A stretch of DNA of 5,025 bases, from assembly GCA_030603605.1 (NCBI GenBank), contig JAUVXN010000087.1, forward strand, positions 1 to 5,025, written 5' to 3'. The stretch is from Dehalococcoidales bacterium (lineage in GTDB: Bacteria > Chloroflexota > Dehalococcoidia > Dehalococcoidales > RBG-16-60-22). The translations under genes and the position numbers were made by a program. Shown piece after piece: positions 1 through 4,961 of the stretch (position 1 is its first letter; each line of letters opens with the position of its first letter). The notes beneath the pieces are model-generated. The model was given only the letters and a program-made list of their open reading frames with translations, was not told the origin of the DNA and made no database searches.

Positions 1-6
1 CCCCAC

Positions 7-35
7 TTGTTTTCTAACTGGAGAGTAGCTATAAT
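7..35 (+). promoter_or_regulatory. Candidate sigma-70-type promoter of ilvE
   Basis: A perfect TATAAT at 30-35 lies 17 bases downstream of TTGTTT at 7-12, which matches three of six positions of the -35 consensus. Transcription would start near 42 and give a leader of about 30 bases before the ilvE start codon. The spacing and the perfect -10 support the call; the poor -35 weakens it. The gene may also be read from further upstream, outside the window. Confidence 0.55.
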
Positions 36-71
36 GAGTGATTATAGTGGACTAGAAAAGGAGACTTTCAA

Positions 72-986
72 ATGCCACACTATGCCTTTTTTAAAAAACA
101 GTTCGTTCCCTTATCCGAAGCCAAGATAGGAATTACAACCCATGCCCTTCATTACGGCACTGGTATCTTTGAGGGCATCAGGGGAAACTGGAATAGTAAA
201 AAACAGCAAATGTATATATTCCGCCTTAAAGACCACTACCAACGGCTACTCAACGGCTGCCGCTTGCTGAAGATTAACCTGCCTTATTCCGTAGATGAGC
301 TATGCCGGATAACGATTGAGTTGATAGAAAAGTGTGGCTTCCAGGAAGATATTTATATCCGCCCCTTAGCCTACAAAAGCTCCGAGGCTTTGGGATTGCG
401 TCTCTATGACCTGGAAGATGATTTCCTAATCCTTACTATCCCCTGGGGACCATATTTAGAGGATAAAGCCAAGTGCAGTGTCTCCTCCTGGCGACGCTCC
501 GACGATAATGCGATTCCACCTCAGGCTAAGATCACCGGCCTTTATATTAATGGTGCCCTGGCTAAAACAGAGGCTCATGAGAACGGCTTTGACGAGGCAA
601 TCATGCTTACCCCGGATGGTCACGTTTCCGAAGGGAGCGGGGAGAATATCTTTCTGGTTATAGATGGTAAATTAGTCACCCCAGCCAGTTATAATAATAT
701 CCTCATAGGCATTAGCCGCGACTGTGTAATAAAACTGGCACAAAACGAGCTAGGTATAGAGCCCGTAGAGAGACCGGTTGACCGTAGTGAGCTCTATACT
801 GCGGAAGAGTGTTTTCTTACTGGCACGGCGGCTCATATAACCTCGGTAGTCGAAATAGACCACCGTAAGATAGGCAATGGTGAGATTGGTAAGATAACAA
901 AGAAACTACAAAAGACTTACTTTGAGATAATACGAGGCGACAATCCTAAATACCTTGACTGGTGCACGCCTGTCTATAAAAAATAA
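72..986 (+). CDS. ilvE: Branched-chain-amino-acid aminotransferase (class IV, PLP-dependent)
   Basis: This cytosolic enzyme moves the amino group between glutamate and the 2-oxo acids of leucine, isoleucine and valine, the last step of their synthesis. The 304-residue protein matches the usual length and is complete. The N-terminal motif HALHYGTGIFEGIRG lies at about 25-38. The PLP lysine is K153 in PQAKITGLYING, the equivalent of K159 in E. coli IlvE. EGSGENIF (187-194) carries the glutamate that contacts the cofactor ring nitrogen, and GTAAHITSV (251-259) is the late phosphate-binding motif. The ATG at 72 is preceded by AAAAGGAGA (56-64), a good Shine-Dalgarno with 8 bases of spacing. The gene has its own promoter and faces the next gene tail to tail. 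Other class IV enzymes (D-amino acid aminotransferase, aminodeoxychorismate lyase) are less likely given the E. coli IlvE-like motifs along the whole length. No attenuator or T-box leader fits in the short upstream region visible. Confidence 0.95.
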   Translation: MPHYAFFKKQFVPLSEAKIGITTHALHYGTGIFEGIRGNWNSKKQQMYIFRLKDHYQRLLNGCRLLKINLPYSVDELCRITIELIEKCGFQEDIYIRPLAYKSSEALGLRLYDLEDDFLILTIPWGPYLEDKAKCSVSSWRRSDDNAIPPQAKITGLYINGALAKTEAHENGFDEAIMLTPDGHVSEGSGENIFLVIDGKLVTPASYNNILIGISRDCVIKLAQNELGIEPVERPVDRSELYTAEECFLTGTAAHITSVVEIDHRKIGNGEIGKITKKLQKTYFEIIRGDNPKYLDWCTPVYKK

Positions 987-997
987 ACTATTTTTTA
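977..997. terminator. Possible weak bidirectional terminator between convergent genes
   Basis: A perfect A/T-only inverted repeat, TAAAAAATA-AAC-TATTTTTTA, covers both stop codons. Read in either direction the second arm gives a run of six T. It lacks any G/C pairs, so the stem is weak, and the T run is part of the stem instead of following it. It is the only terminator-like structure seen between the two genes. Confidence 0.25.
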
Positions 998-1557
998 GCT
1001 GGACTTACCTGCAATGACCTCAACAAATAAAGAACCTGGCAGCTTTCCTCCAGTGCAGTAGTGTAATTATAAGCCTCCTCAAGCAGTTGACCGATAGCAA
1101 AGCTGCCATGACCATGAACCATAATAATCCGGTGTTGCTTTAATGCCTGAGCAATTATATTAGCCAGACTCCCAGTTTTTGCCTCCATATGCCAACCCAC
1201 AACCGGGACCGTGCCCACTACAGAAAGCCCCTCAGCCCCATGGGGTATAATCTCAGTCTCAGTCAGCGAGAGAGCGACAGCATGAGGCGAGTGGGCATGG
1301 ACAATGGCTAATGCCTGGGTTTCCCGATATATAGCCCGGTGGACGACTAATTCTGTTGAGGCTAATGGCGTTGACCGGCTATTTCTACTTATTCCGGTCT
1401 CTATCAAATCGTGTTCCTGCAGACAGTTGAGCATGCTGCCGCGGCGGGAAATAATTATACGCTCTCCCAGCCTGATGCTCAGATTTCCGGTATGGGACGA
1501 GATGAGCCCTCGGCTAAAAAGTTCATGACCCACCGTCTGAAACTGAGATAGAATCAT
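988..1557 (-). CDS. Class II aldolase/adducin family protein, zinc-dependent, FucA-like
   Basis: This is a 189-residue single-domain class II aldolase of the L-fuculose-1-phosphate aldolase type, a soluble family that cleaves or forms sugar phosphates using zinc and DHAP-type substrates. By comparison with E. coli FucA, the zinc ligands are H87 and H89 (VHAHSPHA) and H150 (HGHGSFAIG), the catalytic acid is E69 in ASTEL, and the phosphate pocket is G24-N25-S27 (TGNLS), G40 and S67-T68. All key residues are present, so it should be active. The usual threonine beside G40 is arginine (SRRGS), which may alter phosphate binding. The sequence resembles short archaeal FucA-like aldolases. The substrate cannot be told: fuculose-1-phosphate, a methylthio-pentulose phosphate or another DHAP aldol are all possible. 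The start is fixed, because an in-frame TAA lies two codons upstream of the ATG. The Shine-Dalgarno is weak (GAAAGAA). No sugar-pathway gene is nearby; it looks monocistronic. Confidence 0.85.
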   Translation of the reverse strand: MILSQFQTVGHELFSRGLISSHTGNLSIRLGERIIISRRGSMLNCLQEHDLIETGISRNSRSTPLASTELVVHRAIYRETQALAIVHAHSPHAVALSLTETEIIPHGAEGLSVVGTVPVVGWHMEAKTGSLANIIAQALKQHRIIMVHGHGSFAIGQLLEEAYNYTTALEESCQVLYLLRSLQVSPAKK

Positions 1558-1650
1558 AGCTTATTCTTTCGTTGTCAGCATATTGGCAGCAGCTGTAGCG
1601 AACTGACTACTAATCTTTAGTTACTACTAATTTACCGCCACTGGCAATGC

Positions 1651-1698
1651 AAAATCAAATCAAGTTTATAACTACTGTCAACAAAAAATCAAATCAAG
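1651..1698. repeat. Pair of 14-base direct repeats in the aldolase upstream region
   Basis: AAAATCAAATCAAG occurs twice without mismatch, at 1651-1664 and 1685-1698, 34 bases apart start to start, or about three helix turns. The two copies bracket the TTGACA of the candidate aldolase promoter, and the inner copy covers its -10. This layout fits paired sites for a regulator, but no known regulator is recognised. Confidence 0.6.
1654..1681 (-). promoter_or_regulatory. Candidate promoter of the class II aldolase gene
   Basis: On the minus strand a perfect TTGACA (1676-1681) is followed after 16 bases by TTTGAT (1654-1659), four of six matches to the -10 consensus. An overlapping alternative is TTGATT, 16 bases, TATAAA, with the -10 just inside the first spacer. 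Either gives an untranslated leader of roughly 90-110 bases. The rest of the 1558-1742 gap holds short ACTACTAAT repeats (1606-1614 and 1623-1631) and nothing gene-like. Confidence 0.45.
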
Positions 1699-1742
1699 CT
1701 ATCAGGATATTTATCAACTTCCAAAGGAGAGTCGTGCGTTTG

Positions 1743-2450
1743 TCATTTAAAAAATGAAATAACAGCAGCGATGAGGACCAAAATTAAGGGGATCCAAAAA
1801 AGCTTAAGCTGAGCCGCCATCGCATTCACATTTCTAGATAGTGTAAGTAATGCCTCCGTTAATTCTGAGACAGACATTGTTTCTATGGTTCTCAAGTAAT
1901 CTTTGTCACTAGCCGGAATTCTGCCTTCTCTTTGTTCTGCCATATATTTCCCAGAATATGGCTTACCCACTGGAACATTTAGTCGGTGGAACTCAATGGT
2001 AGAAATCGGATCCTTATACTCTATCGTTATCGTGCGGGGTGACAAATTGCAGAGTCCCAACACCAAGTTGCCATCAAAGCCAGGATCAATCTGAAGGCCA
2101 GAGAGGAGAATCAACCCTTTTCTTGTATAATAGGAGCGCATGCCAATATGCCCAGCGTAGGAGGGCGATAGTTTTATTTGCTCCAATGTTGTGACTAAAC
2201 CAAAACCACTCGGCGGAATGCTGATAGAGACTTCTTGGTCTACATGGAGTTCTTTAACCGTGCCAGCACCAACTTTGTTCTTTAGCTTCTCTAGTTCTTC
2301 CAAACTAAGTGATTTCGTAATAATAGCCCTTTTTCCTACTCTTACATCATAACTTGCTGGTTGAAGGCATTCTGTCTCGTCAAATGGTTCTATTCTGATT
2401 TCTTCTCTTTCTATAGCTTGCTTAATCTCAGTATCGGATAAAAGCGCCAT
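1743..2450 (-). CDS. dCTP deaminase/dUTPase-fold protein with C-terminal membrane anchor
   Basis: Residues 1-180 are a Dcd/Dut-fold domain of 235 in total. LSDTEIKQAI at the N-terminus, QPASYDVRVG (30-39), the nucleotide-binding RSYYTRKG (105-112), IDPGFDG (121-127) and the PYSGKY segment (164-169) follow dCTP deaminase order. In E. coli Dcd the catalytic glutamate (E138, LEFYN) lies ten residues after the aspartate of IDPG; here that position is G132 (LGLCN). Deamination of dCTP is therefore unlikely, and a dUTPase-like pyrophosphatase or nucleotide-sensing role is more plausible (inference). Residues 192-215 look like a helical linker, and 217-234 (LFWIPLILVLIAAVISFF) form one hydrophobic helix ending in a single lysine. 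No signal peptide is seen, so this suggests a tail anchor with the enzyme domain facing the cytosol. Ordinary Dcd proteins are about 190 residues and soluble. The ATG has a very strong AGGAGG. The gene lies 72 bases after lexA in the same direction and looks more A/T-rich than lexA by eye. Confidence 0.8.
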   Translation of the reverse strand: MALLSDTEIKQAIEREEIRIEPFDETECLQPASYDVRVGKRAIITKSLSLEELEKLKNKVGAGTVKELHVDQEVSISIPPSGFGLVTTLEQIKLSPSYAGHIGMRSYYTRKGLILLSGLQIDPGFDGNLVLGLCNLSPRTITIEYKDPISTIEFHRLNVPVGKPYSGKYMAEQREGRIPASDKDYLRTIETMSVSELTEALLTLSRNVNAMAAQLKLFWIPLILVLIAAVISFFK

Positions 2451-2456
2451 GACATT

Positions 2457-2462
2457 CCTCCT
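2457..2462 (-). promoter_or_regulatory. Strong ribosome binding site of the dUTPase-fold gene
   Basis: A full AGGAGG consensus lies 6 bases before the ATG at 2450. It is the strongest Shine-Dalgarno in the window and fixes the start. In the 72-base gap to lexA (2451-2522) no stem-loop terminator and no convincing -35/-10 pair was found. Confidence 0.8.
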
Positions 2463-2522
2463 CTTCTCGTATATCCTTACCTTTACCTGCCGATTCTACT
2501 TAATAAGTGACCTGATGAGCAA

Positions 2523-3164
2523 CTACACCAACTGCCTGATGACAGCAATGACCTTCCCCTGAATCTCAACATTATCCGGCTCAGCATATATCGGCTGCAT
2601 CTGGCTATTTGCCGGCTGGAGTCGGACACGCCCCGACTCGACATAGACTTTCTTCAGCGTAGCCTCCTTTTCCGCCTTCAGCCATACCGCTGCCATTTCC
2701 CCATTCTCCACCACATTTACATATTGCATCAGCACAATATCACCATCGTTAATCAGGGCATCCACCATTGACAAGCCCTTCACCTTCAAAGCATAAACTC
2801 CTCCCCTGCCCTGGGTAAAGTCTACAGGTACTTCCATGGTCTCCGCAGCAGCAGTAACATCCCAGGTATCAGGAGTAGGCACCGGTATCGGCTCACCAGC
2901 CGCTATTTGTCCAATAACAGGAACTTGTACTCGAGGCGATGAAGTGAGCGACATGGTGAGTAACTCTATGCCGCGCGATACCTCCGGATGGCGGCGAATA
3001 TATCCCTCTTTCTCCAATTTCCTCAGATGGTAATCCACAACCGAGGTCGAACTAATCCCACACCCACCTAGTATATCTCTAATGGTGGGAGGGTAACCCC
3101 TGTCCACCAAAAAACGGTGGATGAAATCAATGATACGCTGTTGTTTATCTAACAATACTTTCAT
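2523..3164 (-). CDS. lexA: LexA repressor, SOS response regulator with self-cleaving protease domain
   Basis: LexA represses DNA-damage genes and cleaves itself when RecA filaments form on single-stranded DNA. The 213-residue protein is complete. Residues 1-70 are the winged helix domain (GYPPTIRDIL, then SSTSVVDYHLRKLEKEGYIRR), closely like B. subtilis LexA/DinR. A linker leads to the S24 peptidase domain, with the Ala-Gly cleavage bond at 89-90 (IAAGEPIP), the catalytic serine S132 (KGLSMVDAL) and the catalytic lysine K171 (ATLKKVY). Every residue needed for autocleavage is present. A matching SOS box and promoter lie directly upstream, so it is autoregulated like other LexA genes. The ATG at 3164 gives the usual LexA N-terminus (KQQRIIDFI); its Shine-Dalgarno is weak (GGGAAG). 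A dUTPase-fold gene follows in the same direction. A phage CI-type repressor is less likely because the DNA-binding domain is the LexA winged helix. Confidence 0.96.
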   Translation of the reverse strand: MKVLLDKQQRIIDFIHRFLVDRGYPPTIRDILGGCGISSTSVVDYHLRKLEKEGYIRRHPEVSRGIELLTMSLTSSPRVQVPVIGQIAAGEPIPVPTPDTWDVTAAAETMEVPVDFTQGRGGVYALKVKGLSMVDALINDGDIVLMQYVNVVENGEMAAVWLKAEKEATLKKVYVESGRVRLQPANSQMQPIYAEPDNVEIQGKVIAVIRQLV

Positions 3165-3186
3165 CCCGACTTCCCAAGACTAAGGC

Positions 3187-3198
3187 GAACACCTGTTC
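3187..3198. promoter_or_regulatory. SOS box (LexA operator) of lexA
   Basis: GAACACCTGTTC is a perfect GAAC-N4-GTTC site, the Gram-positive LexA operator (CGAAC-N4-GTTC in Bacillus), and the base before it is also C. It ends 22 bases before the lexA ATG and lies immediately downstream of the -10, at the expected start of transcription, so bound LexA would block RNA polymerase. No second copy was seen in the window. Confidence 0.9.
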
Positions 3199-3203
3199 TA
3201 TAA

Positions 3204-3232
3204 ACTCTATAATAAATAATTTTTTTTGTCAA
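3204..3232 (-). promoter_or_regulatory. Promoter of lexA
   Basis: On the minus strand a perfect TTGACA (3227-3232) is followed by an A/T-only spacer that begins with seven A. The -10 is TAGAGT at 17 bases (3204-3209) or TATAGA at 15 bases (3206-3211), each with four of six matches. The start of transcription would fall in or next to the SOS box. The A-rich spacer is likely bent or easily melted. Confidence 0.75.
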
Positions 3233-3240
3233 CCCCCAAA

Positions 3241-3355
3241 GAGCTTAGAGATTTTTTACAACCTATCCCCTCGAAGAGTCTTCGACCTGACCTCCTTCCC
3301 TTGATAAGGGAAAGGGGGAATGTGGGTGAGGTCAATAAACAATCTCACGAGCTTA
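3241..3355. repeat. Nested palindromic, MITE-like intergenic element
   Basis: The element has several nested layers. GAGCTTA occurs directly repeated at 3241-3247 and 3349-3355. Just inside are terminal inverted repeats of 11 bases with one mismatch, GAGATTTTTTA (3248-3258) and TAAACAATCTC (3336-3346). Further in, TCGAAGA-G-TCTTCGA (3271-3285) is a perfect palindrome, and TGACCTC (3288-3294) pairs with GAGGTCA (3328-3334). The centre is a hairpin, TTCCCTT-GAT-AAGGGAA (3296-3312), that can extend through one bulge to 3291-3318. No U-run follows either hairpin, so it is not a plain terminator. The size of about 100 bases, the terminal inverted repeats and the possible target duplication fit a MITE or REP-like element, although two bases (AC) separate the right end from its direct repeat. 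It encodes nothing. The flanking stretch 3356-3454 shows no gene; it holds CAAAGTT/AACTTTG arms (3379-3385 and 3417-3423) around a 31-base loop. Confidence 0.5.
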
Positions 3356-3454
3356 CATGGAAATTGGTTGGGTCAGCGCAAAGTTATAAGAAGTCGTTCT
3401 ACGAGTCAGCCTGCGAAACTTTGGGAAAGATGGCAGATAGCCGATTGTTTCAGA

Positions 3455-4876
3455 TTACCGTTGCCTTCTATCAAAAGGAGCTTCGTGGCCAACCGACATG
3501 GCTTCCAGTGCCAGCTTATCCATCTCAAGCTGGATTGGTATGGGGTAATCGCCAGTGAAACAAGCCAGACAAAAGATATCCTTAGGCAAAGCAACCGCTT
3601 TAATCAGTCCCTCAATGCTCTGAAAGCCTAATGAATCAGCGCCGATAAAATCACGAATTTCAGGCACAGTTTTCTGAGCTGCGATTAGCTCCTGTCGGGT
3701 AGCCATATCCACTCCAAAGAAACAAGGATAACGGATAGGCGGTGCGCAGATACGCATATGCACCTCTGTAACTCCCGCTCTTCTCAGCATTTTCACTACA
3801 CTGGGAGTAGTAGTGCCACGAACGATACTATCATCAACCACTACCAGCCGCTTTCCTTCCAACATCTGAGGCAAGGGGTTAAATTTTAGTTTAACACCAA
3901 GGTCTCTAATGCGCTGGTCAGGCTCAATAAAGGTGCGCCCCACGTAGCGGTTCTTAATCAATCCCTCACCCAAAGGAATACCTGACTGGTGAGCGTAGCC
4001 AACGCCAGCACTTGTCGCTGAATCAGGCACACCCATAACCAAATCGGCAGACACCGGGTAATCCTGCGCCAACATCGCTCCCATAGCCTGTCGTGCCAGG
4101 TAGAGTAGCCGACCGTTAATCACGCTATCCGGGCGAGCAAAGTAAATATACTCAAAGATGCACAGCGCTCTTCTGCCCACCCTCTCTCGATGGCTATCAA
4201 CGCCATTTTCTGTAACAGATACTATTTCACCGGGTTCAATCTCCCGGATAAAGTGGGCACCAATATGGTCAATGGCGCAACTCTCCGAGGCTATAACCCA
4301 GCCATTATCAATACTCCCCAAACATAAGGGACGCACGCCTAAGATTCCACGCACTCCAAACAAAGCATCTTTGGTCAAAATCGTCAAAGAATATGCCCCT
4401 TGAAGCCGACGCATAGCATGCTTTATCTTGTCTACCCAGTTCTTCTCCGGGGAGGCAAGGATTAGGTTGGCAATGACCTCGGTATCTGTAGAGGTATGGA
4501 AGGTATAGCCTTGCTCACAAAGCTCCTCATAAATGTGCTCAGCATTAATAATATTCCCATTGTGAGCTACAGCAATAGCATCTGAACCCTTGCCCACCAT
4601 AACAGGTTGAACATTGTATTCCCGACTGGAACCTCTGGTGGAATAACGGTTATGACCGATGGCTATATGGCCGCCAAGATGACTCAGTGATTCCTCACTA
4701 AAAACCTGTGATACCAGCCCCATCCTGGCGTAAACATCAAGTTTCTTACCATCGGAGGTGGCAATACCGGCACTTTCCTGGCCGCGGTGCTGAAGAGCAA
4801 ATAGAGCAAAAAAGGTAAGACGGGCTACGTCTTCATTAGGAGCATAAACACCAAAAACCCCGCAACTTTCGCGCAA
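3455..4876 (-). CDS. purF: Amidophosphoribosyltransferase (glutamine PRPP amidotransferase)
   Basis: PurF makes 5-phosphoribosylamine from PRPP and glutamine, the committed first step of purine synthesis in the cytosol. The 473-residue protein is complete. The N-terminal Ntn-type glutaminase domain has the nucleophile C5 (CGVFG), HNRYSTRG (75-82), HNGN (105-108) and D131 (STDTEV). The C-terminal phosphoribosyltransferase domain has the PRPP loop VVVDDSIVRGTT (345-356) and the flexible-loop segment near RTFIEPDQR (314-322). Four cysteines, C239 (CIFEYIYFARPDS), C385 (YPCFFGVD), C436 and C439 (CLACF), match the B. subtilis 4Fe-4S ligands, so this is the cluster-bearing, oxygen-sensitive type, unlike E. 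coli PurF. The start is TTG (4874-4876). The only in-frame alternative after the upstream TAA is a rare ATT, so the propeptide removed before C5 would be only four residues (MRES). The gene has its own strong promoter. The last 15 or so residues after DKLALE look like a variable tail. Confidence 0.96.
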   Translation of the reverse strand: MRESCGVFGVYAPNEDVARLTFFALFALQHRGQESAGIATSDGKKLDVYARMGLVSQVFSEESLSHLGGHIAIGHNRYSTRGSSREYNVQPVMVGKGSDAIAVAHNGNIINAEHIYEELCEQGYTFHTSTDTEVIANLILASPEKNWVDKIKHAMRRLQGAYSLTILTKDALFGVRGILGVRPLCLGSIDNGWVIASESCAIDHIGAHFIREIEPGEIVSVTENGVDSHRERVGRRALCIFEYIYFARPDSVINGRLLYLARQAMGAMLAQDYPVSADLVMGVPDSATSAGVGYAHQSGIPLGEGLIKNRYVGRTFIEPDQRIRDLGVKLKFNPLPQMLEGKRLVVVDDSIVRGTTTPSVVKMLRRAGVTEVHMRICAPPIRYPCFFGVDMATRQELIAAQKTVPEIRDFIGADSLGFQSIEGLIKAVALPKDIFCLACFTGDYPIPIQLEMDKLALEAMSVGHEAPFDRRQR

Positions 4877-4881
4877 ATCTA

Positions 4882-4891
4882 CCTGCCTTTT
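4882..4891 (-). promoter_or_regulatory. Ribosome binding site supporting the TTG start of purF
   Basis: AAAAGGCAGG offers two cores: AAGG 9 bases and AGG 5 bases before the TTG at 4876. Because the start codon is non-standard, this site and the nearby in-frame upstream TAA are what decide the start. Confidence 0.6.
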
Positions 4892-4919
4892 AATTTATCT
4901 TAACTAACCCTACACTTTA

Positions 4920-4949
4920 ATTATAGTCCATTTCCTGCGTATAGGTCAA
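4920..4949 (-). promoter_or_regulatory. Strong sigma-70-type promoter of purF
   Basis: On the minus strand TTGACC (4944-4949, five of six matches) is followed after 18 bases by a perfect TATAAT (4920-4925). Transcription would begin near 4913, leaving a leader of about 36 bases. It sits in the gap after the upstream gene's stop codon. The leader is too short for a purine riboswitch and none is seen; no PurR-type palindrome was recognised. Confidence 0.8.
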
Positions 4950-4961
4950 TTTCTTGTAGCT

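Noticed and set aside
478..663. Open frame inside ilvE in another frame
   Set aside because: Lies wholly within a convincing aminotransferase gene on the same strand; no independent start signal or domain.
1903..2094. Open frame antisense to the dUTPase-fold gene (also 1304-1528, 2836-3033 and 4158-4403 against their genes)
   Set aside because: Each is entirely antisense to a gene with clear conserved motifs and shows no domain or ribosome binding site.
2451..2522. Separate promoter or SOS box for the dUTPase-fold gene
   Set aside because: No GAAC-N4-GTTC and no properly spaced -35/-10 pair was found; only a short ACTT-ATT-AAGT palindrome and repeated AGGTAA.
2523..3164. Prophage or defence island around lexA and the dUTPase-fold gene
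   Set aside because: No integrase, phage structural, recombinase or known defence gene is present; the flanking genes are housekeeping genes.
3291..3318. Intrinsic terminator for purF or a plus-strand transcript
   Set aside because: The hairpin is strong, but neither strand has a U-run after it. It fits better as part of a dispersed palindromic element.
3226..3558. Plus-strand open frame of 110 codons across the lexA-purF gap
   Set aside because: It starts at a TTG inside the lexA promoter with no ribosome binding site, runs through the palindromic element, and then lies antisense to the 3' end of purF. The protein matches no family I recognise.
3320..3631. Plus-strand open frame of 103 codons overlapping the purF 3' end
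   Set aside because: Its second half is antisense to the well-supported purF coding sequence, and its start lies in the repeat element without a Shine-Dalgarno. The composition (many R, S, W) looks like a shadow frame.
4877..4961. Purine riboswitch or PurR site upstream of purF
   Set aside because: The leader after the predicted start is only about 36 bases, and the gap shows no aptamer-like paired arms or known operator palindrome.
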